A stretch of 55,382 nt of DNA. Origin: Eubacteriales bacterium. GTDB taxonomy: Bacteria > Bacillota > Clostridia > Lachnospirales > Lachnospiraceae. The notes below the pieces were generated by a model. The model saw only the letters and a list, made by a program, of their open reading frames with translations, was not told where the DNA came from and did not search any database. The position numbers and the translations under genes were made by a program. The DNA is taken from assembly GCA_030524785.1 (NCBI GenBank), contig JAUNFZ010000010.1, positions 1 to 55,382 of the forward strand, in the 5' to 3' direction. Of the stretch, positions 25,542-33,606 are shown in pieces; the stretch's first letter is position 1; every line of letters starts with the position of its first letter.

Positions 25542-25579
25542 AAGGCCGGAGGGAGTGCAGCGACATTCCTTCCGGCCTT
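25542..25579. terminator. Hairpin between the convergent alpha-glucosidase and pseudo-radical-SAM genes
   Basis: A 16-bp stem (25542-25557 with 25564-25579, two G-U positions) with a 6-base loop lies between the two convergent genes. Neither side has a good T-run, so termination efficiency is uncertain. Confidence 0.55.
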
Positions 25580-25598
25580 GCCTTGCGCTGCCAGGCAC

Positions 25599-26612
25599 TT
25601 ATTTTTTGGGACAGGCAGATATGAGGATATCGGTCAGTTCATTTTGAAACAGATTGTGACGTTTCGGGGCAGGTTTTCCGTCTAAGCTGTACAGGTCGCC
25701 TGTTTTGCCAAAACAGACGGAGCAGGCATCATTGGAAATAATGGTGTCAATGTAGCGATTGTCCCCATAAAAGTCCCAGAGAATTGTGCTGTAGCGCTGT
25801 TCTTTACGGGCCTGTGTTACCGTCTGAAAAGCAAGCTGCCGGCACACATTTGGACAGTCCTGCTTCGGAAGAAGCACAGTAAAAGCAGGATACCTCTGCT
25901 GGATGCCGTAAAACAGATCCCCGTTGATGATCGCTTCTATATCCTTCTGGCCATAGGGATACCACGCCGAGTAGAGCAGGTTTCTTTCGCGGAGCAGCGC
26001 GTACTTGTCAGGAGCGTTTTCCTCATAGCGCAGGACAAGCATCAGATTGTAATAATTGCCTGCTTCATCCAAAAAGTGGGGGTTCATATCCTCCGGATTA
26101 CAGAACAGGCAGAAAGCGCTGTCCGGATGTTCTTCCACAAGGGTAAGCGCTTTCCAGGGTTGTTCCGGGCAAAAGAGCATCCATGTATAGATTCCAAGAC
26201 TTTCTCCGTCGCGTATCATGGCCTGGTACTGCGGCTCTTTTTCTTTAAACTGATCCATATCTAACTGCGCGGAAATTGTCCAGGGAATGTTGCAGTTCAA
26301 TTTCTTTTCATTATCACGGATTCGCCTGGCGCCAACGGTGCAGCCGTGATAGCCCAGATTCATGCCAAAGGTGTAGAGACGCTTGATATCCGTATGAGAA
26401 ACGGTATTTCGTACTAAATCGTAATAGGGGCTCTTTTCATTTTGCAGCATGGTCTGAACAGCGTTAAAAAAAACAGGCTGGAATCTTCCCTCAGAGAACT
26501 GCAGAGCCATATCAACTAAATTGCGTGTTCCGCGTTCCGGGTCTTCTTTGATAGATTTCAGGGCATTTTTCACTGTCATCTGCAACAGTATCTGCGACAT
26601 GCTGTTTTTCAT
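25599..26612 (-). CDS. Radical SAM-like protein lacking the cluster cysteines (pseudoenzyme)
   Basis: This 337-residue protein is a divergent paralogue of the radical SAM enzyme encoded at 26827-28191. Both have the same N-terminal helical region (ALKYLEGNPEEN / ALKSIKEDPERG), NCNIPW / ECNVPW, IRDGESLGIYTW / IRQGKELGIYFY, EEHPDSAFCLFCNPED / EMHPDCEFLSFTNGTL, and FYGDNRYIDTIISNDACSVCFGKTGDLYSLD / FQNDAQYVGGCIAGGRNYLHINAKGDVEPC. The copy here is about 15 residues shorter exactly where CxxxCxxC should be, and GGEP has become CPEQ. It cannot bind a radical SAM cluster there. It may be a regulatory or substrate-binding partner. A GGAAGGAG site precedes its ATG. Confidence 0.75.
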   Translation of the reverse strand: MKNSMSQILLQMTVKNALKSIKEDPERGTRNLVDMALQFSEGRFQPVFFNAVQTMLQNEKSPYYDLVRNTVSHTDIKRLYTFGMNLGYHGCTVGARRIRDNEKKLNCNIPWTISAQLDMDQFKEKEPQYQAMIRDGESLGIYTWMLFCPEQPWKALTLVEEHPDSAFCLFCNPEDMNPHFLDEAGNYYNLMLVLRYEENAPDKYALLRERNLLYSAWYPYGQKDIEAIINGDLFYGIQQRYPAFTVLLPKQDCPNVCRQLAFQTVTQARKEQRYSTILWDFYGDNRYIDTIISNDACSVCFGKTGDLYSLDGKPAPKRHNLFQNELTDILISACPKK

Positions 26613-26738
26613 TTATATTCGCGCTCCTTCCGATAGATATACTATTCATATTATTAATATACAAAGCAGAGCAGATCCTCAATGGACAAACATCGCCTGG
26701 CGTCCCAAAAGGTAACAAAACCGGCGGCGCGTCAAATT

Positions 26739-26793
26739 ATTGGACGCGTGTGTTTTTGCGTCCAATGACTTTGCGGGAAATTTCGACTATAAT
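26739..26793. promoter_or_regulatory. Divergent control region between the pseudo-radical-SAM and radical SAM genes
   Basis: ATTGGACGC (26739-26747) and GCGTCCAAT (26758-26766) are perfect 9-bp inverted arms with a 10-base centre, followed by the -10 box TATAAT (26788-26793) of the plus-strand gene. TTGCGTCCAAT here and TTGCGTCCTAT at 18801-18811 suggest a common regulator. CGTCCCAAAA also occurs at 26701. A convincing -35 box was not found. Confidence 0.5.
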
Positions 26794-26826
26794 CTGCAAA
26801 AATAGAAAATAAAGGAGCGTTTAATT

Positions 26827-28191
26827 ATGAGTAAATCAATCAAAAGCAGTATGCAGTCATTTGCAATCAACCAGGCGCTGAAATATCTGGAGGGTAATCC
26901 GGAGGAAAATATTCCGAAGCTGATGAAACTGGTGGATCAGTTTTCCCCGGACGGATGGTATGAAAGTCAGCGCGCTGCTATCCGAAATGTGATCGATGAA
27001 AAGAATAACTGGTATCAGCTCGTCCTGCGTATGTATGATTTGGATCCCGGCGTACGTAAGGCGTTCTTTCAGAATTTCCTCTTTAACGCAAGCTTAAAGG
27101 GCAGCGAGATTCAGCATGAGGTAAAGGAGCGGGAGGAATGTAATGTTCCGTGGGCAATTCTGCTTGATCCTACTTCCGCCTGCAATATGCACTGTACCGG
27201 ATGCTGGGCAGCAGAATACGGCAACCGGCTGAATCTGAGCCTGGAGACCATTGATTCCATCATCCGCCAGGGCAAGGAGCTGGGAATTTATTTCTATATT
27301 TATACTGGTGGAGAACCCCTGGTACGAAAGAAAGACCTGATTCGTATCTGCGAGATGCATCCGGACTGTGAATTTCTTTCTTTCACAAACGGTACGCTGA
27401 TCGATGAGGAATTTTGTCAGGAAATGCTGCGGGTAAAGAACTTTGTGCCGGCGATCAGCCTGGAAGGATTTGAGGAGGCAAATGATTCCCGCCGCGGCGA
27501 AGGCGTTTACCGGAAGGTGAAGAACGCGATGGATCTTTTAAAAGCGCATAAGCTGCCATTCGGTATTTCTACCTGTTATACGAGCCGGAACTATGCCGAT
27601 ATTACCAGCGAAGAATTTTTTGACTATATTATTGACAGCGGCGCGCTGTTTGTATGGTTCTTCCACTATATGCCGGTGGGCAATGACGCAGTGACAGAGC
27701 TTCTCCCGACTCCGGAGCAGAGGGAAGCGGTATATCACCGTATCCGTGCTTTCCGTGAGACAAAAGCGATTTTCTCTATGGACTTCCAGAATGACGCGCA
27801 GTATGTGGGCGGCTGTATCGCCGGAGGACGCAATTACTTACATATCAATGCAAAGGGAGATGTGGAGCCTTGCGTATTTATCCATTATTCTAATTGCAAT
27901 ATCCATAACGTCTCTCTGCTGGATGCGCTGAAAAGCCCGCTGTTTATGGCATACCACGATAACCAGCCGTTCAATAAAAATATGCTCCGTCCCTGCCCGA
28001 TGCTGGAAAATCCGGAATATCTGCGCAGGATGGTTGCGGAAACAGGCGCTGTCAGCACGGATTACCAGAGCCCGGAGAGTGCGGAGGCTCTGTGCCATAA
28101 GACTACGCCGTATGCGGAGAACTGGAAGGCGACTGCCGACAAGCTGTGGTCCGGCTGTGATACATGCGGCGGCTGCAGACAGGAGGAATAG
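26827..28191 (+). CDS. Radical SAM protein with C-terminal cysteine-rich (SPASM-like) region
   Basis: This 454-residue enzyme has an N-terminal helical extension (1-105) and the radical SAM core starting at DPTSACNMHCTGCWAAEYG, where Cys119, Cys123 and Cys126 form CxxxCxxC. YTGGEPL follows (near 160). The C-terminal part has further cysteines (VEPC, LRPCP, GCDTCGGC) typical of auxiliary-cluster SPASM/twitch regions, so it may modify a peptide or small molecule. No precursor peptide is obvious nearby. It heads a likely operon with DegV and DUF308 genes, divergent from its cysteine-less paralogue. Confidence 0.88.
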   Translation: MSKSIKSSMQSFAINQALKYLEGNPEENIPKLMKLVDQFSPDGWYESQRAAIRNVIDEKNNWYQLVLRMYDLDPGVRKAFFQNFLFNASLKGSEIQHEVKEREECNVPWAILLDPTSACNMHCTGCWAAEYGNRLNLSLETIDSIIRQGKELGIYFYIYTGGEPLVRKKDLIRICEMHPDCEFLSFTNGTLIDEEFCQEMLRVKNFVPAISLEGFEEANDSRRGEGVYRKVKNAMDLLKAHKLPFGISTCYTSRNYADITSEEFFDYIIDSGALFVWFFHYMPVGNDAVTELLPTPEQREAVYHRIRAFRETKAIFSMDFQNDAQYVGGCIAGGRNYLHINAKGDVEPCVFIHYSNCNIHNVSLLDALKSPLFMAYHDNQPFNKNMLRPCPMLENPEYLRRMVAETGAVSTDYQSPESAEALCHKTTPYAENWKATADKLWSGCDTCGGCRQEE

Positions 28192-28194
28192 GAT

Positions 28195-29067
28195 ATGCCG
28201 GCCTATCAGATTTTTACGGATGCAACCGCAGACTTAAGCCCCGAAATGCTTTCCCGGATGGGCTCTGTAAAAATCATTCCGATGGAGGTTGAGATTGGTG
28301 GAAAAACGTATTCCTACGCCCCAGACGGCGATATTTCTCCCCATGAATTTTACGAGCTGCAGAAAGCAGGCAATTTTGCGTCAACCTCACAGATAAATTC
28401 AGATATTTATTTCAAGAATTTTGAACCCTGTCTGCGTGAGGGAAAAGATATTTTGTACCTGTGCTTTACCTCCGGAATGTCGGGCACTTACCAGACCGTG
28501 CGGCTATGTGCGGATCATTTAAGGGAGCGGTTTCCGGAAAGAAAGATTGTCTGCATAGATACGCTGTGCGCTTCTGTCGGGGAGGGACTTTTTGTATATG
28601 AAGCGGCGCGCAGACAGGCGGAGGGTTTATCTCTGGAGGAACTGGCCGATTGGGCTGCCGGACATAGGATGCAGGTTTGCCACTGGTTTACGGTTGATAC
28701 ATTTGAACATCTGCGGCATGGAGGCCGGGTGTCCGGCGCAGCCGCTGCAATCGGAACCGTTCTGAATATCAAGCCTCTGCTTCATGTAGACGAGCAGGGA
28801 CAATTGGCAGTTGCGGAAAAACCGCGCGGACGAAAACGGGCGATCAGCGCACAGATTTCCAGGATGAAACAGGGCTGGACGCCTGAAATTGCGAAAACGG
28901 TCATTATCGGCCACGGGGATTGCCCCGAGGGGGCACAGCAGCTGAAATCGGCTGTCGCCGGACAATTCCCGGATGCGGAAATCATGATTGCCGATATCGG
29001 GCCGATCATAGGTGCGCATACCGGCCCGGGCATGCTGGCAGTTGTTTATTTTGGCAGCAACCGGTAA
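28195..29067 (+). CDS. DegV family fatty-acid-binding protein
   Basis: This 290-residue cytosolic protein has a DegV fold. YQIFTDATADLSPEML is the family N-terminus, TSQINSD the conserved TSxP-type block, TSGMSGTYQ the fatty-acid carboxylate loop, and FTVDTFEHLRHGGRVS the second conserved region. DegV (FakB-like) proteins bind a fatty acid for phosphorylation by FakA, which is not encoded here. It starts 4 bases after the radical SAM stop, so the two are co-translated; the radical SAM substrate could thus be lipid-linked, but that is speculation. Confidence 0.92.
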   Translation: MPAYQIFTDATADLSPEMLSRMGSVKIIPMEVEIGGKTYSYAPDGDISPHEFYELQKAGNFASTSQINSDIYFKNFEPCLREGKDILYLCFTSGMSGTYQTVRLCADHLRERFPERKIVCIDTLCASVGEGLFVYEAARRQAEGLSLEELADWAAGHRMQVCHWFTVDTFEHLRHGGRVSGAAAAIGTVLNIKPLLHVDEQGQLAVAEKPRGRKRAISAQISRMKQGWTPEIAKTVIIGHGDCPEGAQQLKSAVAGQFPDAEIMIADIGPIIGAHTGPGMLAVVYFGSNR

Positions 29068-29097
29068 TATATAAAAATAAAAATGGAGGAATGAAAT

Positions 29098-29625
29098 ATG
29101 AGCAGGGTAAAAAGAGGAAGTCTTTTAATGTGTATTATTGAGATACTGGTAGGGATTCTTCTGCTGATTAATCCGGTAGGGTTTACCACTGGTATTATCG
29201 TAACGCTTGGCGTTTTAATGGTTATATTGGGCATCGGAAGTGCTGTCGGGTATTTCCGGGCGCAGCCGGAGGAAGCCGCACAGGAGAGCGGACTGGCAAA
29301 GGGGCTGCTTTTCATAAGCATCGGATACGTTTGCTGCTTTAAGACGGATTGGTTTCTGGCTGCGTTTCCGCTGATCACCGTGTTTTACGGCATCCTGATC
29401 TTTATATCCGGTATCAGTAAAATACAGTGGGCGGTGGACATGCTTCGTCAAAAACAGAAATACTGGTTTCTCGCATTGATCAGCGCGGCGCTTTCCGTGG
29501 TATTTGCCGCGTTGGTTTTGGCAAATCCATTTTCTTCCACAGAGGTTCTCTGGACCTTTATCGCGGTATCGCTGATTGTGGAGGCAGTGATGGATATTCT
29601 CACCTTTATTTTCGGTAAAAAGTAA
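29098..29625 (+). CDS. DUF308 / HdeD-like membrane protein
   Basis: This 175-residue protein has about six hydrophobic helices arranged as three repeats of two (for example CIIEILVGILLLINPVGFTTGIIVTLGVLMVILGIG), typical of DUF308/HdeD-family proteins. Function in clostridia is unknown; E. coli HdeD is linked to acid tolerance. AATGGAGG precedes ATG 29098. It is the last gene of the radical SAM-DegV operon and ends before a bidirectional hairpin. Confidence 0.85.
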   Translation: MSRVKRGSLLMCIIEILVGILLLINPVGFTTGIIVTLGVLMVILGIGSAVGYFRAQPEEAAQESGLAKGLLFISIGYVCCFKTDWFLAAFPLITVFYGILIFISGISKIQWAVDMLRQKQKYWFLALISAALSVVFAALVLANPFSSTEVLWTFIAVSLIVEAVMDILTFIFGKK

Positions 29626-29677
29626 GGCGGAGCCTGAAGAAAGGCAGAAGCAAATTTCTGGCAGTTTGCAAAAGTAT

Positions 29678-29710
29678 AATCCGGCAGGGAGACAGTTTTC
29701 CTGCCGGATT
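29678..29710. terminator. Hairpin between convergent genes, possibly bidirectional terminator
   Basis: AATCCGGCAGG (29678-29688) and CCTGCCGGATT (29700-29710) form a perfect 11-bp stem. T-rich bases follow on both strands (GTTGTATTT on plus, ATACTTTTG on minus). It serves the DUF308 gene and the convergent radical SAM gene. Confidence 0.7.
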
Positions 29711-29717
29711 GTTGTAT

Positions 29718-30653
29718 TTACAGGTGATGGAGATTTTTCCTGTAATTTCGCAGGTCATCTTCGCTGACCTCGGAAATGATTTTATCAAGCGTCTTCAATA
29801 ATTGTGGTTTATCTTCCGGCAAATGTCCCCCAAGCTGGAAGGCATTGGAAGCCCCCATTGCGGCAAAGTATGTGGATATGTTCAGGTGTTTTGCAAGGGT
29901 ACGAAGCTCACGGTATTTTTCAAGCTCGCTTTCTTCCTGCCAGTTTCCGCTTTGGATTTCCCGGTACAGATCGGACTCTGGATAGATTGTCAGCATATTC
30001 GGACCGATCAGAAACGGATGGAGCTGATTAAATATTGTTGCAGATGCTTTTGCACCGGCTTCGCCGCAGCCTTTGCCGGAAATGCCGGTCAGATAGAAGA
30101 AACCATACGCGATATCCGCCTGTTCCAATCTTTTGCATTGGGTCAGAATATCTTTGGAAGTATACCCTTTGCGCATAAAGGCCAGCGCCGTATCGTCTCC
30201 AGTTTCCACACCGATCGTAAGCCCGTTGTAACCGGCCTGACGGAGCTGGATCAGATCCTTGTCCGTCTTGTTTACGGAATCTGTAATGCGGGCAAAACAG
30301 CCGATGGAACCCACAGATGGAAAATATTTATGGATAAGAGCTGCGATTTCAAGCAGCTTTTCTGTTTTCAGAACAAAGGGATTGGCTCCGGTTAAGAAAA
30401 CACGCTGAATTGGCTTTGGATCTTCTTTTCCCTGCAGTCGTGTCAACATTCTGGAACCGGGATTTGTACGCAGAACCTGCGCTTCCAGCAAATCGCTTTC
30501 AATATTTTCCATAGGCGACATTCTGAATTTGAACGGCAAATCGCTGTACAGAGTGCAGAACTTGCACTTATGATGAGTGCAGCCCGCTGTTACTTCCAGA
30601 AGAAGCGAGTCCGCTTCATAGGGCGGGCGCCAGATTGTTCCTGTGTAATGCAT
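29718..30653 (-). CDS. Radical SAM protein (CxxxxCxxC type)
   Basis: This 311-residue protein has the cluster motif GCTHHKCKFCTLY near residues 25-37. The four-residue gap between the first two cysteines is typical of this family of uncharacterised radical SAM proteins. FLTGANPFVL and GVETGDDTALAFMRKGYT (SAM-binding strands) follow. I chose the internal ATG at 30653 because GAGGTGG lies 6 bases before it and MHYTGTIWRPPYE is the usual family start; the in-frame ATG 57 bases upstream is less likely. It is divergent from an HxlR regulator. Function unknown. Confidence 0.87.
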   Translation of the reverse strand: MHYTGTIWRPPYEADSLLLEVTAGCTHHKCKFCTLYSDLPFKFRMSPMENIESDLLEAQVLRTNPGSRMLTRLQGKEDPKPIQRVFLTGANPFVLKTEKLLEIAALIHKYFPSVGSIGCFARITDSVNKTDKDLIQLRQAGYNGLTIGVETGDDTALAFMRKGYTSKDILTQCKRLEQADIAYGFFYLTGISGKGCGEAGAKASATIFNQLHPFLIGPNMLTIYPESDLYREIQSGNWQEESELEKYRELRTLAKHLNISTYFAAMGASNAFQLGGHLPEDKPQLLKTLDKIISEVSEDDLRNYRKNLHHL

Positions 30654-30752
30654 AATAACCACCTCAAACCAAATGATATTATGTACAGGCAGCGAGACAG
30701 GCCCGTACATGATTGCCTCGTTAGAATGATTATAGCAAAGAGCACCAAAAAG

Positions 30753-30810
30753 AAAAGTACGGTACTTTTTTGCAGTACCTTTTTGATACCACTTGTTTGC
30801 AGAGTGGTAT
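30753..30810. promoter_or_regulatory. Candidate HxlR operators in the divergent promoter region
   Basis: AAAAGTAC-G-GTACTTTT (30753-30769) is a perfect palindrome with a one-base centre. ATACCAC (30786-30792) and GTGGTAT (30804-30810) form a second inverted repeat. GTACC recurs between them. HxlR proteins such as YodB bind TACT...AGTA-type palindromes, so control of the two flanking genes by the adjacent HxlR protein is plausible. Confidence 0.55.
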
Positions 30811-30860
30811 TTAATTTTTATGCCAAATAGGGTATGATGTTAAGGGAAGGAGATGGAAAA

Positions 30861-31190
30861 GTGAGAAAATCACAAGAAGCAGTAAATCGCTGCAGGACGA
30901 TCTCTACGGTGCAGAAATTGCTGGGAGGGAAGTATAAGATAGAGCTTCTTTGGTATATCGGGAAGTGTGATGTCCGGCGCTTCGGTCAGCTTCGCCGCCA
31001 GATAGGGGAAATCACAGAAAGTTCGCTGACAAAGCAGCTCCGGGAGCTGGAAGCAGATGGCTTCCTTATCCGGCATGATTTTTGTGAGGTGCCGCCGCGG
31101 GTAGAGTATACGTTAACCGATCTCGGCAAGAGCTTTTTGTCTGTCCTTGATTGCATGAAAGCGTGGGGCGATGAGAATCTGCTTATATGA
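30861..31190 (+). CDS. HxlR family transcriptional regulator
   Basis: This 109-residue winged helix-turn-helix regulator has the HxlR core KLLGGKYKIELLWYIGKCDVRRFGQLRRQIGEITESSLTKQLRELEADGFLIRHDF followed by PPRVEYTLTDLGKSFLSVLDCMKAW. GTG 30861 is favoured, 8 bases after AAGGAG; an in-frame ATG at 30834 lacks a site. HxlR proteins often sense electrophiles or redox state through cysteines, and one occurs in the early domain (GKCDVRRF). It probably regulates the divergent radical SAM gene. Confidence 0.88.
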   Translation: MRKSQEAVNRCRTISTVQKLLGGKYKIELLWYIGKCDVRRFGQLRRQIGEITESSLTKQLRELEADGFLIRHDFCEVPPRVEYTLTDLGKSFLSVLDCMKAWGDENLLI

Positions 31191-31274
31191 CTGATGAAAT
31201 TGCAGATATGCTGATGTAGACGATTGATACAATGCGATTGGTAAAGACAAAAGGAAAGAAATCAGGAGAGGATT

Positions 31275-31649
31275 ATGAAGCGCGAATTAGGAATTGCGAG
31301 ATGCGGGCTTGCCTGCTGCTTATGTTCGGAAAACGTGACCTGCAATGGCTGCAACTCGGGGGAATGTCCGGATAAAGAGCAGTGTGAAAACAGGAAATGT
31401 TCTGTCTCAAAAAATCTGGAGCACTGCTATGACTGCAGCGAAAATTGCAGAAAGGGATTGTTAAGCAAAATAAAACCATATGCTTTCACAGAATTTGTAA
31501 GAAGATATGGAGAAGATGATTTGCTGGACTGCCTTGAAAGAAATGAGAGAAATGGCGTGGTTTACCATCGGGCGGGGATAAACGGCGACTATGATGACTT
31601 TGATGATGTGGAAGCGTTAATTGAGTATATAAAGACGGGACAGCGGTAA
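31275..31649 (+). CDS. DUF3795 cysteine-rich protein
   Basis: This 124-residue protein has a cysteine-rich N-terminal half (CGLACCLCSENVTCNGCNSGECP, then C..CSVSKNLEHCYDCSENC) of DUF3795 type, suggesting metal binding, and a C-terminal half with FTEFVRRYGEDDLLDCLERNERNGVVYHR. Function is unknown. AGGAGAGG precedes ATG 31275. It is 19 bases upstream of the DNA glycosylase gene and probably co-transcribed with it. Confidence 0.8.
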   Translation: MKRELGIARCGLACCLCSENVTCNGCNSGECPDKEQCENRKCSVSKNLEHCYDCSENCRKGLLSKIKPYAFTEFVRRYGEDDLLDCLERNERNGVVYHRAGINGDYDDFDDVEALIEYIKTGQR

Positions 31650-31668
31650 AGAAATAGGAGGAGAACGA

Positions 31669-32286
31669 ATGGAAGGGTGCGGATGGTGCCTGTGCAATGA
31701 GAAGATGGTAAAATACCATGACGAGGAATGGGGTGTGCCGCTTAATGATGACCTGAAGCAGTTTGAATTTCTGATGATGGAAGTTATGCAGTGCGGGTTG
31801 AATTGGAATATGATGATTCAGAAACGGGAAATATTTCGAAAATGCTTTGATGGGTTTGATTATGAGAAAGTGGCATTGTATGGGGAGTGTGATATTCAGC
31901 GTATTATGGAAACAGAAGGGATGATACGCTCCCGCAGGAAGATTGAGGCAGTGATCCATAATGCAGAATGTTTTTTGAAAGTCCGAAAAGAGTTTGGTTC
32001 CTTCAGTGAATATCTTTGGGGATTTTCAAAGGGAAAAACGATTTTGTATATGGGACATCAGAAAGGGAGACTTCCGGCCAGAAACGGACTTTCGGATACT
32101 GTCAGCAAGGATTTGAAGGAGAGGGGATTTAAATATCTTGGCTCGGTTACGGTATATTCTCATTTGCAGGCGTGCGGCATCATCAATGACCATGCGGAAG
32201 GATGCTTCCGGTATCAGGAAGTGATGGCAGGACATCCGTTTATCCGTAAACGTCGGGATAAGGAAAGCTCTGCCGACAAGATATAA
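31669..32286 (+). CDS. tag: DNA-3-methyladenine glycosylase I
   Basis: This 205-residue enzyme removes 3-methyladenine from alkylated DNA in base excision repair. CGWC near the start, YHDEEWGVP (15-23) and NDHAEGC near 170 supply the zinc-binding Cys4, His, His and Cys set of Tag. QCGLNWNMMIQKRE replaces the common AGLSW block, a variation also found in clostridial members. The C-terminus is slightly longer than in E. coli (187 residues). AGGAGG precedes ATG 31669. Confidence 0.92.
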   Translation: MEGCGWCLCNEKMVKYHDEEWGVPLNDDLKQFEFLMMEVMQCGLNWNMMIQKREIFRKCFDGFDYEKVALYGECDIQRIMETEGMIRSRRKIEAVIHNAECFLKVRKEFGSFSEYLWGFSKGKTILYMGHQKGRLPARNGLSDTVSKDLKERGFKYLGSVTVYSHLQACGIINDHAEGCFRYQEVMAGHPFIRKRRDKESSADKI

Positions 32287-32347
32287 TGCTGAGGGAGAAA
32301 ATATGATGCTCAACTGAGCGTTTAGCATTGAATCAACGCTTAGTATG

Positions 32348-32376
32348 TTCGAAATAAATTCTTTTTTTGATATACT
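32348..32376 (+). promoter_or_regulatory. Probable promoter of the truncated regulator-like membrane gene
   Basis: TTCGAA (32348-32353) and TATACT (32371-32376) are 17 bases apart. Just upstream AGCGTT and AACGCT form a small inverted repeat around TAGCATTGAATC. Confidence 0.5.
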
Positions 32377-32407
32377 GCAGTCAAATATGGCAAAGGAGAT
32401 TCATTGT

Positions 32408-32947
32408 ATGGATCAGAAAAGAATAGGTGCATTTATTGCGCAGTGCAGGAAAGAAAAAAATATTTCCAAACTTTTTAAAGAAAAACAGATTGCCAATCTT
32501 AAGCCTGTAAAATACTTGCTCTCCATATGTGCGAATGTTTTTTTGTTTGTAGCAGTGATTGAATTAGCTATTGGTCTCGTCGGAAATTTTTTTAATTCCA
32601 CTATATTGAAACCCATGTTAATTAATGTTTCCGTATGGCTGATATTGTTTTTGGTTTCAATGAGCAAACTGGTATATGACAAGGAAAAATTGAAAAAACT
32701 GAAACATTCAGGCGTTTGTATGGACTCCGAAATAGAGGATATAATTCCGGCAGCCTGGATTAGAGTAGCAAACTACACCAGTTGCAGGATTGCCTGCCGG
32801 TTTATTTATGCGGGTAAGGAATACAGAGCAGTAAGCACCTATTATGTTCTGCCGCCATTTAAGCAAAAAGAAGATTTATATGCGGATATTTATATTGACA
32901 AAGATAATCCAGCCAAATATTGTGTAGAGCTTTTTCAAACAGGCTGA
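32408..32947 (+). CDS. Membrane protein with XRE-like N-terminal leader; HTH core missing
   Basis: This 179-residue protein starts MDQKRIGAFIAQCRKEKN, the stereotyped first helix of Cro/C1-type (HTH_3) regulators in clostridia (MDQ.KIG.FI..LRKEKN), but the recognition helices do not follow. Instead KLFKEKQIANL leads into two membrane helices (about 39-59 and 71-90) and a cytosolic or outer beta-rich tail. It looks like an XRE-membrane fusion from which the helix-turn-helix core was deleted in frame. AAGGAG precedes ATG 32408. Function unknown. Confidence 0.6.
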   Translation: MDQKRIGAFIAQCRKEKNISKLFKEKQIANLKPVKYLLSICANVFLFVAVIELAIGLVGNFFNSTILKPMLINVSVWLILFLVSMSKLVYDKEKLKKLKHSGVCMDSEIEDIIPAAWIRVANYTSCRIACRFIYAGKEYRAVSTYYVLPPFKQKEDLYADIYIDKDNPAKYCVELFQTG

Positions 32948-33106
32948 TAATTCAGATATCGGAAAGTATGGACGCATACATCGAGAATATTTAATGGAAA
33001 ATAATCCAATGTTGTTTAATGATTTGGTGCTGAGTTGTCAGCTCTGGACTTATCTTGCGGGTACCTCAACACTACGGACATATCTGGGCATTTCGCAACA
33101 AAATGC

Positions 33107-33210
33107 ATTGGTGTGACTAGGCAGACCTACTGCGCATTGGAGCAAGGAAAACGAAAAATGGCTTGGAGTGTATTATTGTCTTGATCTTCTATGTAAATCC
33201 CAAGACTAGA
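33107..33210 (+). pseudogene. Remnant of an XRE-type helix-turn-helix regulator
   Basis: The frame starting at 33107 reads IGVTRQTYCALEQGKRKMAW SVLLS and then TGA. This is the second half of a Cro/C1 domain (turn, recognition helix, and the S/T-W-S following helix). No start codon or upstream half in frame is present, and the 3' part is shifted. It lies about 160 bases after the XRE-like membrane gene and could be its lost DNA-binding core or an independent remnant. Confidence 0.55.
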
Positions 33211-33549
33211 GCGATAATCCTTTTCGTGACCTTTCCTAGGGGCTTCCTGCCTCTCTATCAGTCTCATGACACTTATCACAGGTTTGAACAATTTTGACTT
33301 TTTCGGCCGCTTTTCTTATGCCCTCACCTATCCCATGACAGCTGTAGAAGAATTGAACGGAAAGAAACAAAAAGACACCCAGACACAGATCCGAGCGATT
33401 TGTATTTGGATGATACATGGCCTGATGAACAGAAGATGGATAGAATGAGTTTATTTTACTAGAATTAGGAAACAAAAATAAATTTTGAATATAGAGTGCT
33501 GACTTTGCAAGATGAGATTTGCATTATTGTAGAATTTTGAGGGATATTT
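33211..33549. other. Gene-free stretch, probably degraded DNA
   Basis: No convincing gene is present. Short frames exist on both strands (the longest about 80 codons) without ribosome binding sites or recognisable motifs. One plus-strand frame near 33395-33450 reads SDLYLDDTWPDEQKMDR, which resembles the acidic tail of an unknown protein and may be a remnant. Base composition becomes A/T-rich toward the DUF1016 promoter. Confidence 0.4.
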
Positions 33550-33588
33550 TGTTATAATGTGAATTGGGTAGACAGCTTCTACCCAATT
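33550..33588 (+). promoter_or_regulatory. Extended -10 promoter and palindrome of the DUF1016 gene
   Basis: TGTTATAAT (33550-33558) is an extended -10 box. AATTGGGTAGA (33562-33572) and TCTACCCAATT (33578-33588) are perfect 11-bp inverted arms around CAGCT, over the expected start site. A 24-of-28 match to this element lies inside the gene at 33891-33918. GGGAGGG before ATG 33607 is the ribosome site. Confidence 0.6.
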
Positions 33589-33606
33589 TAGCTGGGAGGG
33601 TATTGC

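Noticed and set aside
33236-33475. Minus-strand frame of 79 codons in the gene-free stretch
   Set aside because: No ribosome site, no recognisable motif, and it lies in apparently degraded DNA.
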